Assembly: GCA_022559845.1 (NCBI GenBank)
Contig: CM040121.1
Span: 508,752,566 to 508,816,565 of the forward strand
Direction: 5' to 3'
Source: Amorphophallus konjac
Taxonomy: Eukaryota; Streptophyta; Magnoliopsida; Alismatales; Araceae
DNA: 64,000 nt
Made by a program: the position numbers and the translations under genes. Every line of letters starts with the position of its first letter. Position 1 is the first letter of the stretch. The notes below the pieces were generated by a model, which made no database searches, was not told the DNA's origin, and saw only the letters and a program-made list of their open reading frames with translations. Positions 1 to 11,557 of the stretch are shown here, piece by piece.

Positions 1-924
1 CTGGAGCAATACATGCTCTGGTTTTTTGCATTCCCCATGTTCAGATAATAACTGACGCCAACTTTGGTTCTTTCAGTGACAAATAAATCCCCCTCTACGA
101 CGAGTTTAGTTGTGTTGTAGGGCTGAGTTGATCCGATGTGACAATGAATCCAAATTTATGTTAAGGCGGGGTTGACTTTTCAATGGGGGTTCCTTGATCT
201 CTTCCAAATCAATCTTAAGGGAGAGGAGTGAGGAAACGGGCCGGGGAAGAGCACCAGAGGAAAGAACACCTGCATTGATTTATTTTTACCCCTAGCTCAT
301 TAATAGAATGTCTGATGAATATCCTCATCTTAATCATCTTAATCGAATTGTCAGGTTTAATTGCAGATGGCATTGTGTTAGAGAAGGTGCTGAGAAAGAG
401 TAAAACTCAACCCTCCTCCGTTTTTTTATGTTGGGCTAATGGGCTCTACGGCCTCTTTGTTAGTCGGATGAATTAACTGTTGATAAAGTTATGCCAGTTT
501 AGATACATCAACATAAGTGACCTTTTAATCATAATATTATTCCATCTAGAATAAAGAGAATGCGGAAGATGCAATAGACAAAAAGGAAAATTACATAAAT
601 CCGGATAAAAAACAACTCCCGTTCGAGTTAGAATATTTCAGTTTATCTTAGTACAACTTATTCTGCACCTAATATCTCATCCCTGCACAAATAATGTGAC
701 CGTAACCGTAACTAACACACGGTGTGGCCGGGATCGATGCATGCCTTGACGTTAAAGGATTTCCGGTGCCGCAATCAATTGGGCGCATTGAGCAGTCGGC
801 AATGTCATGTCCTAAAAGGAGGTACTTCTGGCCCATGCCCATAGGTTAAGACGTGGCCCAGAAGTTAGCAGGTGGACTGGGGCCTCTAAAGTGTCCATAA
901 GAACACAAAAGATTGAGTAAGGCT
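1..924. other. Spacer, no recognisable gene
   Basis: Mixed AT-rich sequence without an open frame that resembles a known protein. Short open frames in this stretch have no domain-like composition. Nothing regulatory could be assigned. Confidence 0.6.
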
Positions 925-964
925 CACTGCACACCGAGGGTGTGAACACCCTCGGTGTGCAGTG
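925..964. repeat. Perfect 19-bp inverted repeat, 2-nt loop
   Basis: The arms at 925-943 and 946-964 are exact reverse complements (arm begins CACTGCACACCGAGG), separated only by GA. The structure would form a near-blunt 19-bp hairpin or cruciform. It is GC-rich and is followed by T-rich DNA. No terminator role is expected in a plant nuclear genome. It could be the core of a small foldback element, but flanking target duplications were not identified. Confidence 0.85.
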
Positions 965-3900
965 TCTTTCATTTTTTTATTTTTTTAAAATAACTCCCAA
1001 AATACGTACTCTAATTGAGAGTGTAAGTCATGTCACCAATAAATTATCCAAAAAGAAATAAAAAAAGAAATCAGATCAAATAAATAGTGTTAGATTTATT
1101 CTTTTAAAAATCGAACCCTTTTATTTTTAATTTTTTAAATAACTGGACGGTGATGTGACTTGCATCGCAAGTTAAGATATCTCTAGAGCCACTTTAAAAA
1201 AAAATAAAAAATTTAAACAGACTACACACGCAAGAGGTACAGCAGGCTAAACTCCAAAATACGAGTCCCATATTAGAAAGCATAAACCATACGTTGCTAT
1301 TTCAGGAAAGAGGGTCCAGGTATGAAAGACAGGAACACGTACTCTTTGTTGATTATTTTCGGCAAACTCTTATATACTCTCCCCACTTGACTACGGACTT
1401 GGATCCTATAGTACAGTTGGCCTAACTGGACCCTGGTGATCAGGGGACACACCTTGGCCCATTGTACGTGGCCCGATTCTAAACCAGTCATCAACTTGAA
1501 TAACCTAACCGACTCTATATTTATCTAATTATTAAATTGGACTTTGACGAATATATATATATATATCTGTTTCACTTATGTATGTATGCATGAGGACTTC
1601 CAATACCTTGTCACCATCTCCACTTTGACATGGCATCGAGAGGGTTTTTCTTCCACCATTCTTTTGGACATAACGTCCTCCTTTTCCTATTTATGAAACT
1701 ACGAGCGTTTCTTGCATATGCATTGTTTCCTGAAGACCCCCGTTCGATGCTATTCGGCACGCAGTCCACACACGAGCGGTAGAGAAGGGGAAGAACCCGG
1801 AGACCCCAATTTATTTCTGTTGCACGAGAGCGTTTCTGCTGAGACAGAGAATTTGCAGAGTTCTTGTCCACTGCTTCTATCCATCTCACATCGTCGTACT
1901 CGGATTTCGTGTTATTTTATGATATTATTTGGACCATTATAAAACTTTACAATGTTTCAGCTTCAAAATGGATGGTCTTAGTTTTTTGTTTTCATTTCTG
2001 ATAATTTCAGACTGAAAATGGAAACAGAAAAGGACTTTTACATGAGATAAGTGAATTTAAAATCTAAATATTTGTAGAGACATAAGAAAAGCATAAAAAA
2101 TCAATATCATATGATACTTCGCATCACTTTACAGCACAGAAAATAACACCAATCGAGGATGTTGATCATTCACCATGCATGGAGCGCGCATGTAATTTTG
2201 GACGGATCAACTCACAGTCAAACTTTAGCCCAGCTCAGGTTCAACTATTCAAATAGAAGTTTAATTCAGATCGAATTGGGTTTATGTTTTTTTTCCAACT
2301 TAGAAAGCAACTCCCACAGAAAATGGAGTTTGGGCTTTTGTCATTGTGGACTCCAGCGAAGCAAATCCACCTACGTTGGGTGGGAATTTTCCTTGTAATA
2401 TCTCAACGATGACATGTTTTACTTCAACACAACATGGATCGGGTCTGCACTGTGAAACCATTACCAGACAGCCTGTTGAATATACGGATAAATGTAAACA
2501 TTGCAATTGGTTACGAAGGTGAGATTCACAAGCCACCCATTGATCTGGATACTTGAAAGTGAAAATAAAACATAATATGTTCAATTAGTAAGCATAATCA
2601 AAACCAAACCAGCATCCAAGTCAGTGAAAAAAAAAACTTGAAGTGTGTGCTTGCTGGATTAACAAATACTCAAAACTTAAAAAATAATGAATCGTATAGA
2701 TTTATTTAGTGGGGAGTGTGCTGATCAGATAGTCTATTATCAAAAGATGAAGCATATTTTACTCGACTTTGTGCAATGCTGTTGACAATGGAATTGTTCC
2801 TGACTTGAAGTTGGAAAGGACTAACAAAGACCTGCAGGTTTCTTGTTAAAAAGGACTTCCGAAGGTTCGGCTACAGTTTGATAACAACATTAGCAATACC
2901 AAAGAGACAAAATCTTCCACTCTAGTCTATCAGGAGACAGGATTCCATTTTGCAGACAGAACTCTCAAGTTCATGCACTCCTAGTGGACTCCTGCACGAC
3001 AAAAACCAGAGTGCCCCTGTTAGCATTGCCATTCCAATAGTTGAAGACTGAAAACATGGATTCCGAGACCCCATGAGAGTGAACAACAAACTTGAGTTGT
3101 GAAGGGTTTTCCTCTAATAAATTCCACTATTTGAAGCTTTTGAGATAAATGAATAAAATACGGCTTTACCTTGCTTTGACACAATACTAGCCACGGTTGT
3201 CTAGAGAGGTCATTTACCTCCATATCAAACTTCTCTTCCCTCTGACTTGGTTCTTTCAAAAGTCTAGATGTAGTATTCAAGGATAACTGAAGGAATTGCT
3301 GGATAGGATGCTGATGACTGGGCAAAACTTGCATATTACATGGTACAGTAATGGCTTTTGAATGACTTATACAAGTGTGAATTTTCAATCCGACGTTGCA
3401 GGATCTTGAAGTGCACACATTATGGGGATCCTTTCATTCTTACTACTGAACAAAGTCAGAACTCTGACTGGTATACCTAACCATCTTACTTAAAAGAGCA
3501 CTCTAGTGGTCATCTAGTTAGATCTCATAGTAGTAATGAAAACTTTATTTAACTTTCATTACTAACCTTATGAATTCATTCCCAATGTAACAAAGATCAT
3601 TATGTCTATTCTATCTTTAAAATCACCAGAGACTACATATTTATTAACAGATGCCAGTCTCAATTAAATCTAACTCAAATTATATAACAAATGTACCGAG
3701 TAAAACTTATCATAATTCAAGGCACATCCCATCTGATGGTAAATTGGACAGATATTTAAGCCTCCATCCAGCCAATACTAAGTATATTTCATTGCTTTTC
3801 ACAGCTCTGCTCCCCTTGAATTGTGTCTAAGCTGAAAACATGATGCAATCACTATCTATCCCCACAATGCCTTAGACAAAAAGGTGGGTATATTTTGGGA

Positions 3901-4050
3901 TGCATCACACATGTACACATTTTTGCTTTTTAGCTCTTCATGCAACAAAAACTTGTGTTTTGTACCAGAGAATTACGGACATAGGAATCATCAGGAAGCT
4001 GTCTCTACTTCCAGACAGAAGTTATCTTCTGAACCAGCCCAAAAAAGTGC

Positions 4051-4055
<5 letters not shown>
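965..4055. other. Spacer, no recognisable gene
   Basis: About 3.1 kb of AT-rich sequence with an (AT)8 run at 1551-1566. Open frames of 60-130 codons occur on both strands (for example 1611-1889 minus and 3020-3418 minus). None shows a recognisable motif, and none could be joined into a gene model. An unrecognised exon or a long untranslated region cannot be excluded. Confidence 0.55.

Positions 4056-4104
<49 letters not shown>
4056..4104. repeat. (AT)n microsatellite
   Basis: An uninterrupted alternating AT tract of about 49 bp. Short open frames that read into it as alternating Ile-Tyr are artefacts of the repeat. Confidence 0.95.
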
Positions 4105-4105
<1 letters not shown>

Positions 4106-4138
4106 CTTCTGAACTACAATACTGCTTCCTCCTCCCAT

Positions 4139-4680
4139 GGTTTGCAAAACCGGCCAGTACGTACTGGACCAGCCTGAAACAGATCAGGATCGGAGGTGAC
4201 CAGTCCGGTTCAGCTGGTTCTGGGACCGGACCAGCCGGTCCAGCTGGTTCTGGGACCGGACCAGCCGGTCCTTAAAAAAAAAAAAGAAACATGAGTTTTT
4301 TTTAAGAAAACAAGATTAATTTGCAAATTTAACCAATAATATTAATGACTATAAAGACAAGTCATTAGATACTAAAATCTAAGAGATTAAGGGAGATTAG
4401 AGTTTATAATCTCCTATTATAGTTTCAAAATACTTGAGATTAGGTTTAAATTACTTTGAAATTAGGGTTTAAGTGAGATTAGAGTTTAAATCTCACTTGA
4501 TCTATAGCGAATTGAGATTAGGGTTAAACGTCATTGAATCCTAATGATCTCCCATTTTTTAAACTTAATGCAAAGGTATTTGAGGGAACCGGTTTGAACC
4601 GGCCAGTTCCCGATCTGAACCAGAACTGGGACTGGAACCAGCCCTGACCAGTCCCAGCACTGGAAATGGTTCTGCAAACC
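4139..4680. mobile_element. Small TIR element (MITE-like)
   Basis: The left end begins GGTTTGCAAAACCGG. The right end, read on the other strand, begins GGTTTGCAGAACC, so the termini form an imperfect terminal inverted repeat. Both subterminal regions are rich in ACCGG/CCAGT motifs, with a direct duplication at about 4207-4271 that repeats a CCAGCTGGTTCTGGGACCGG unit. The interior is AT-rich and has no transposase. Flanks on both sides read similarly (CCTCCTCCCA and CCTCCTACCA), suggesting a decayed target duplication. The superfamily is unresolved (hAT or Mutator-like). Confidence 0.45.
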
Positions 4681-5803
4681 TTGCCTCCTACCAGGTAGCC
4701 TCATCAGAGTGCCCATATAAAGGTTACAAAGATCATATGATGACTAACAGATCCCTTCCCAGAGTCATACACGTAGATGTATTGTTGAGCACAATTGTTA
4801 CATCTGAATGATGAACTTGCCAGATATTTAAAGGAGCTTACTAAGAAGATAGAAGTGTCATCTACCAGCATACTAGACTTTATAATACATCTGTGCACTA
4901 ACTATATACCTCCTTCATGGGCATTTGGGAAGTACACTATATGTAACTATTCACTGACAACTACAAATAGATGTCCTACTATTATACCCTCATTCAATGC
5001 CAAAGCAGTTCTCGATTATACATCCTGTCTAAAATGCAAACTGGAATTAGAAAACTTCCAGATAATTTTTTTACGAAAGATGAAGTGGAAAGAGCATGAC
5101 TTAGAGAGACAGACTTCCAAGTGGAAACAATGAGAGTGATTGAGACTGTTTGAAAAAACTGAAACCACTGAATGAAGAGACGTTCAGGATGGTTTACAGC
5201 ATCGCCGCTTCCATCAAAGGAATCACAATCTCAAGGATGTTGGGCGGCATTGTTTCACAAGTTTTACCTACAAAGAGCACAGGTTATGTTGATACCGTTA
5301 GAACATTAGTAGATAGCCTGTACTACCTGCAACTTGAGAAGCTGAAATGACATATATGAATGTTCCAATCATTTCTAGAAGTGATGGCAAGCCTGTAGAC
5401 AAGTTTTCATAAATAAGGCCACTATGAGCAATAAAGACCAAGAAAGAAGCTACCGACAGATAAATCATCTAATTATCGTCAAATCAGAAAAGAAAAACTT
5501 CTGCAATAACAAAAAATCGATTAAAGTGCAAAAAAACCTATGGACACCATATTCTAGCCCCAGGTTGCAAATTCATACATTCCAATTTACATATCTTTTC
5601 TTTGACATAAAAAATATACAAGAAAAGCAGTCCTCGCACAACACGTCATATTCATCACGAGCTTTGGAGAGTAGAAAGCCCAAGGAAACAAGATGAGTGT
5701 AACAACAACAACCAAGCAGGGGATTTTAAGTTTCTGACCTGCGGCAGCCACCATCGGCTAAGCATTTCGTCGAACAGCTTGCGCACAGATTTCTTTTTTC
5801 ATC
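4681..5803. other. Spacer and probable 3' flank of the methyltransferase gene
   Basis: Open frames at 4795-5133 (plus) and 5150-5350 (plus) have no recognised domain. The part next to 5804 is probably the 3' untranslated region of the minus-strand methyltransferase. No convincing polyadenylation signal was assigned. Confidence 0.5.
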
Positions 5804-6460
5804 TCACTTCTTCCTCAGGATGTAGACGTCAGCCTCCTCATAAGCGTAGTCCGGGTGGAGGTACTCCCGCGGCACCTTGTGCACAGAGAAGGACCGCTCG
5901 CAGAGGTCCCAGAAGAGGGCGTCCGCCTCCGGCGATCGGACCTGGTAGCCCAGCAGCACGGCGCCGGCGGGGCTGACCAGGGCCTCCATGGCGGAGACGA
6001 GGGGCCCCACGGAGTCCTCCATGTAGACAACGTCGGCGGCGACGACGAAGTCGAAGGGGGGGCGGAGGGCCCGGATCTGGTCGGCGTTGTTCCAGTAGAG
6101 CTGGGCGTGGCGGGGGGCCCGGGGGAGGAGGGGGCGGTTGCGGCGGAGGTTGCGGCGGAGGGCAGGCATGACGGGGGCAGTGTCGGTGAGGACGACGTCG
6201 AGGCCGAGGAGGAGGAGGCCGAGGCCGGCGGGGCCGCAGCCGGCGCCGAGCTCGACGGCGCGCTTCCCCTGGAAGCAGAGTTGGTCGGCATAGGGGGAGG
6301 CGGAAGGGCCGAGGAGGAGGCAGCGCTCGACGAACTTGACGAGGACGAGGGAGCAGGGCCAGACGGAGGTGCCGACGTGCATGGAGCCATTATCCTGCTG
6401 GAAGGTGAGCACGGCGCTGCCCACCGGCAGCTCCACCACTGGCGAGTCGCTGAACCGCAT
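5804..6460 (-). CDS. METTL21-like SAM-dependent methyltransferase
   Basis: A 218-residue protein with the class I methyltransferase fold of the METTL21 (protein-lysine methyltransferase) family. The family transfers a methyl group from S-adenosylmethionine to lysine of a protein, often a chaperone or translation factor. The substrate here is unknown. Visible motifs are a GTSVWPCS segment (30-37), the SAM-binding loop ELGAGCGPAG (70-79), the acidic residue ending strand 2 (LTD, D93), and ADVVY (142-146), which matches the DxxY-type post-motif IV of the family. The length equals that of plant homologues. The ATG at 6460 precedes the conserved N-terminal block. The gene is single-exon and extremely GC-rich, so long antisense and frame-shifted shadow frames overlap it. 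No transposon breaks it, and it is the only intact conventional gene in the window. Cytosolic location is inferred from the lack of a signal peptide. Confidence 0.85.
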   Translation of the reverse strand: MRFSDSPVVELPVGSAVLTFQQDNGSMHVGTSVWPCSLVLVKFVERCLLLGPSASPYADQLCFQGKRAVELGAGCGPAGLGLLLLGLDVVLTDTAPVMPALRRNLRRNRPLLPRAPRHAQLYWNNADQIRALRPPFDFVVAADVVYMEDSVGPLVSAMEALVSPAGAVLLGYQVRSPEADALFWDLCERSFSVHKVPREYLHPDYAYEEADVYILRKK

Positions 6461-6598
6461 CGCGGCGGCGGGGGAACGACCGAGTCTACTCCCACAACCC
6501 CTGCAGTCGGTCGGGACTCGGGAGGACTTGGAGGCGGTAACGCACGAAACAAATTAACACATTATAAACAACATTATTTCGAATTTGAGTAATGGTTG

Positions 6599-7122
6599 TT
6601 ACACCACCTCCTTGTTACATCGCCAATGATATAATTTTTTTAAAAAAAAATTAACGTGTGACTCACGAAGTAATTTTAAAAATAAATCTCTTATAAATAG
6701 TGTAAATATAAAGAGATTTATATATATATATATATAATTAAAAGTGAATTTATAAAAAAAATAATTTTAACAATATTTTAACAATCATATCACTGGATAA
6801 ATTTAAATAATACATAAGTATCATTTGACTATAATTTTTTAAAAAAAAATTAACAAAAAGGTGATTTACCTATAAATAAATATGATATTTTATTTAATTC
6901 AAATTTACGCAGTGATATGTATGTTAATATATTTACAAGAATTTTTTTAAATAAATTTTTATTTAATAATAATTTTTGTACAAATTTTTTTTTAACCCTT
7001 ACACCACCACGTCGAATGGTATCGTGGAAACCATATCGAGTTACTTTCATGTGAACACCACGAGAAAAAAAATTTAAAAATATATTATACTCTTGGGCTG
7101 TGTAATTAAGGGGGTGATGTAA
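6599..7122. mobile_element. AT-rich MITE-like element upstream of the methyltransferase
   Basis: The left end reads TTACACCACCTCCTTGTTACA. The right end on the opposite strand reads TTACATCACCCCCTTAATTAC, an imperfect inverted repeat of about 20 bp. The interior is strongly AT-rich with long A and T runs and no coding capacity. It sits about 140 bp upstream of the methyltransferase start codon, so it may supply or disrupt promoter sequence. A clear target duplication was not fixed, so the exact ends and superfamily are uncertain. Confidence 0.4.
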
Positions 7123-7204
7123 TAAATATTACTCTACGAATTTATCACTTATTACTTTAGAATTTATGTTTATATATCATTCAAAATATAAATAATGGAT
7201 AAAA

Positions 7205-7810
7205 AATAATGCAACGATGTTTCTGCACACATACGAACAGTCCTTTTGTACACAAAATGTGGTATAGGAGAAGATCGTTATATGATCTTTGTGCATGCTA
7301 ATTATATTGTTTAACGATATATGAATATTCTTATTTTAAGAATAAAAATCTCAACAACTTTTATAGAGTATATGTACATGATATTTGAACGAATGATTAT
7401 TGTGGTAGTGTAACATTTGTCACCTCTCATTTGTCATAATCCTTTTTGAGTTCTTACGTTTTCGATCCTTGTGAACGGATCTGAAGGCCGTTTGGGCATA
7501 ACATTCAATTGGAAACTAAAAATGATTTTCAATAAACAAATTGCTAAACATGCTTTATATTTCATGTAAAAAAATAATGTAATGATAATTTTGCACACAT
7601 ACAAGCAGTCTTTTTGTACATAAAATGTGGTGAAGGAAAAAATATTTTGTGATCTTTTCGTATATTAATAATATTTTTAATAATACTATGCATAAATTTA
7701 AGTGGAGAAGTGATACATCTATAATTTTAGTATGTGAGAAAATCCTAACACTTCAATATATTATATGCACATGATGTATGTATGAATGAATGTTGTTATT
7801 ACATCTCCAT
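7205..7810. repeat. Diverged direct duplication in spacer
   Basis: A block at about 7205-7440 is repeated in diverged form at about 7566-7810. Each copy carries TGCACACATAC, then AGTCNTTTTGTACA, then an AAAATGTGGT segment, and later a GTACATGATAT-like stretch. The copies are separated by about 125 bp of unrelated sequence. No coding potential was seen. Confidence 0.6.
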
Positions 7811-8033
7811 AACTTAGGTTGAGACTATTTTTGACTTCAAATCAAGGATATGTTTTATCGAAAGTGCCAAATCAACGATGATCTAAATTTCAACTTCTAT
7901 TTTCAACGAGTTACAAAGGCCAAGAACCTCATTTTTTGTCATAGTTTGGGAAGTTGCAATTTAGAGTTTTTAATTGAAAATCAAAAATAGTTCAAAAATT
8001 ATATATAAAGTTTTCAAAATATATTATTCACTT

Positions 8034-9432
8034 TGTTGGCCCGATATATGACAAATCAAGAGAGGGGTGAATTGAGTTTGATTAAAACTGTGTCTGATTT
8101 TCACAGAAAACACATGTACTATTAAATCTACATGATTCAACCGGATCTATTCGCATTAATACAAAATAAACACTTCTTCAATTAGTTGGCCTAGCATAAT
8201 AGATCGTGCACTTATAAAAAATGCAGAGAATGGAGAATGAAGCATGGAATAATTGCACAAGTGACACCACAATTTTTATAGTGGTTCAGATTAACCTCTG
8301 TGAGTCGTACATCCACCATCTCTAATCCGAAGGATTTACCACTCAGTATCCATGTGAAAAATCACTAGATCACCCACAACGGTGCAACTAGCACCAAACA
8401 CACATGACATGTACCAACCACACCACAATCAGTGCTCCATGCACCAACAACAATGGTACAACCTATACCAACCACACTGGTGACACACGCAACAAAAGCC
8501 ACCACACATGGTGCTCCACATACCAATCACAACAACCTACGATGTTATATGCACCAACAACAACTACGATCATACACCTGCGATTTACACACTTGTTCTT
8601 CTCTTTTTGAGATACAATGAATCACAAAAGAAAAATAGAGAAGAATACTAACTAAGGTTGTGTAAGAACCTCCCCCTTTGTAGACGCCTAAAGTAGAATG
8701 TGGGGAAGAAGCCCGGATGGTAGTAGACATGTCTTGAAGTCGTCCTCTTACAGTAAAATGTCATAGAAGTGCAAGAAGTACGAGGAAGATTTGCCCGATG
8801 AAATATGCACGAATTTTCTCCACAAGAAAGTTTTGAGAACACTTAGAATTCTTCCTCCTTACGGTTTAGAGAGTTAGTCACGTATTTATAATGCTAGATC
8901 TCTAATAGAAAGTTTGAAGCCATTAGAGCAAGGATGGAAACCCGAAATTTGAAACCGAAGCAAATCTAAAAACTTCCTGGAACACAAGTGGTTGACCTAG
9001 GAGATAGATTGCCTCGACTGAGTTGGATTTTTTGAGTTTTGAATTTTCTCTGGAATTAGCGGTTGATCACCCCATTTGGGACCTTTTCCCACCCTTCTCA
9101 TTTCAAACTTGTTTAATTCTACTTGGGCCTTCCATTAGTGTGTTCCAACCAATCTAAAACAATCAAGAAATCTTTGCAAATGATGTTGACACAATCTAGC
9201 AAATAATTATACCATGTTTAACTTTCTCCGAGATGTAACATAGCCGAATAAGCATTATCAATTTGAATCATGGCCCAATAGATAACTACACATCAACCTT
9301 CTTCCATTATAATAGATCATGGCCCAATAATCAAGCACACACACATTATTTTATTTGTCATCATAATAAGTCATAATCTATATTTTATTATCATAAAAAT
9401 AAATCATAGTAAAGCATAGAATTTTTACAACG
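8034..9432 (-). mobile_element. Old Sirevirus-like LTR (3' LTR of a minus-strand element)
   Basis: It starts TGTTGG and then carries an AGAGGGGTGAAT block and a GTGGTTCAGA...CATCCACC block. Both blocks have counterparts in the LTR of the complete Sirevirus at 25119. Degenerate GGTTGACC/GGTTGATC motifs near 9000-9075 correspond to the GGTCGACC cluster of that LTR. Immediately after the right end lies a C5T6 tract, read on the minus strand as a polypurine tract, as expected next to a 3' LTR. The right boundary is approximate because the terminal CA has decayed. The copy is clearly older than the other LTRs here. Confidence 0.6.
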
Positions 9433-9804
9433 ATGTCCCCCTTTTTTATGATGACAAAACATCCACATAAAGTTCAATTTTGCAAGCTAATCTCATATCA
9501 ATTAATTTTAACATACCATTCTATTCACTCAAACAAAAGACAACTACTTTGATTGCTTTCAAAAATAATATACATCATAAATTGTCCCTTCAAGATAATC
9601 ATCCAAAGGAGATGTAACCAAATACCTAATGCAACTCAAGCAATAAAAACGGATGCAAGACTTCACTAACCCAATCACTCTCCTTTTTTAACATCATAAA
9701 AGAGGGAGGTGCAACCCAAACTAGTGTAAAAAAAACTTTCAATGATGAAATTTAGAGTGAACTTGACATTCGTGCCAGATCTTATGTAATATGGAAGTCT
9801 ACAT
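9433..9804 (-). mobile_element. Internal remnant of the old Sirevirus-like element
   Basis: It begins with a pyrimidine tract (CCCCCTTTTTT, polypurine tract on the minus strand) and AT-rich noncoding DNA that includes another CTCTCCTTTTTT tract near 9680. It is cut off by the Tat insertion at 9805. The remainder of the old element should resume after 60749. Confidence 0.5.
9800..9804. repeat. Target site duplication of the Tat element, left
   Basis: TACAT directly precedes the left LTR. The same pentamer occupies 60745-60749 directly after the right LTR. An exact 5-bp duplication 51 kb apart, at TG and CA ends, shows that everything between belongs to one insertion plus later nested ones. 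Confidence 0.9.
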
Positions 9805-11542
9805 TGTTGGTTTTAATGTGTCCCTTCTTTTGCAAGATGGGCTATGATGCCAACTATGATGAAGTATGAATCAAATAATAGAATCACTCAACCTATGAAC
9901 ATGTGAATCATGAACCTAGGCAACCAGCATAAGCTCTAGCATGGGCATGCTATCTCAATCGAGACTAAGCTAAGAAAATAAAGAAAAACACACGCCGGGG
10001 CGTGGAATAAGGAATAAAGGAAAAACACACCATGTAGGTGGAACAAGCAAAGTAAAGAGGGGATGTGATGAAAGAGAAAGCTAATGCCCAAACTAAGAAA
10101 AGATGTGATCGCCACTAAGATAGCCAAAGACCTGATAAGTACCTTAGAATAGGATAATGATGCACCCGCCCACGGGAGAGTGAAAACAACTAGGAAACTG
10201 CAGCTCCGTCAGATGTAACGGTCGAAGACTGATGCGCCACAGTACGTGTGACGGCCCCACGATAGACCGCTACACGACTATAACGCGCCTTTAATGGACC
10301 GTCAGAGCATCTACAGAATAAGAACTAGGAATCTTTTGATCTCCAAGCTTTCCAGCCGGCCAGAGAGCCTGGGCCTCGTGCTATGGGCTCTGTAAACCTG
10401 CAGAAGAGTGTGGAACACAAGAAAAATAACCCAGATTAGCCCTTGGACAAAGTAGTATCAATAAATCAAAGAAACTTAAGAACATGCAAAAGGAAAGGGA
10501 AATACCGGGAAGGTTGGTTTTTTTAACCCCTCTGGGGCGTTTTCAAAGATGGGATGATGTTTTAAATGGATGCAGAAGATGTAAGAACGTGGTAGAAGAA
10601 GAGGGACAATACTTATGATGTTTGGATGAGGGAAAAGACACTAAGATGACAACTTGACTGAACTAAATCCTTGGAATCAATACTCCCTGAACTTTGGAAG
10701 CAGATAAACGTGGGAAGTAGCTCTCCTTGGTTGGTTCTAGCTCCGGGATGCGGCAACACTTCGACGCGAACTCCAGATGTCTCCCCTTCAAGCCATGAAG
10801 TCAAGGGTTCTATTTATAGACCATCAAAGTCTAGGTTCGAGTTGAGGATAATCTAGCTAAAAAGTAGGATGTTTCTTGGCAAACTCTTGAAGATAATATT
10901 CTCAAGAGTCCATAGAAACAAACAGAAGATTCTGAGGATCGGATTTGAAGGAGAAATCCTCAGATTAAACTCTTAATTCGACCACGGAGTAGCAGAGAAA
11001 GAGCAGTTCTGCTAGAACTCTCTGTTTGATGTAACGGCTGCACGATAGACCGCCATAAGGATGTAACGCCCCAGGGATGGACCGTCACACAACCTTATCC
11101 ACTGAAAGATAAGATCAACGGGCGAAGTTTACGAACATAGGACTCTAGATGAATGTAACGGTCATGGGTAGATGCGTCACAAATCATGTAACGGCCGCAC
11201 GATAAGCTGTCACACCCAACGAATAGGCTAAAAAGATAAGCTTGAAAGAAGCCATAAGCTTAAGGACTCTGGCATGATGTAACGGACCAAGGTAGATGCA
11301 TTAGAGGATTGTAACGCGCCAGGAGAGATGCGTTAGAGACAATAGAGTGCAAATGAAACAAGAGCTTGCTAAGCTTCGTCCAGCAGAAAGAGATAAGGAA
11401 CTAGACCCAACCAAGAGACATGACCCATGAAATAGACCTCAAATTGACCAAGAAGGCTCAAAAAAGAATGAACAACTCGGAGCATCCTATAAGATGAATA
11501 AGGAAATGACCCAACTTATTGGTCATAAAATGGGTGTCAACA
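9805..11542 (-). repeat. 3' LTR of the Tat element
   Basis: A 1,738-bp LTR matching 59033-60744 almost throughout. It contains several short TAACGGNC...GACCGTCA inverted motifs, at about 10215-10310, 11032-11095, 11155-11215 and 11277-11340. The right copy lacks about 30 bp present here near 10240. Short open frames inside (for example 10613-10804) occur in both LTRs and have no recognisable product. Confidence 0.9.
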
Positions 11543-11557
11543 GATGCCCCTCCTTAA
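11543..11557 (-). promoter_or_regulatory. Polypurine tract of the Tat element
   Basis: Read on the minus strand, a purine-rich AAGGAGGGGCATC segment abuts the 3' LTR, the expected site of plus-strand DNA priming in an LTR retrotransposon. Confidence 0.65.

Noticed and set aside
3884..4112. Open frames ending in Ile-Tyr runs
   Set aside because: Translation of the (AT)n microsatellite.
5815..6592. Long open frames of about 245 codons on both strands over the methyltransferase
   Set aside because: Low-complexity Ser/Pro or Gly/Glu products caused by the very high GC content. Only the 5804-6460 frame has family motifs.
10613..10856. Opposed open frames of about 60 codons in the Tat LTR
   Set aside because: Present in both LTRs at the same place, but with no domain and antiparallel overlap; treated as LTR sequence.
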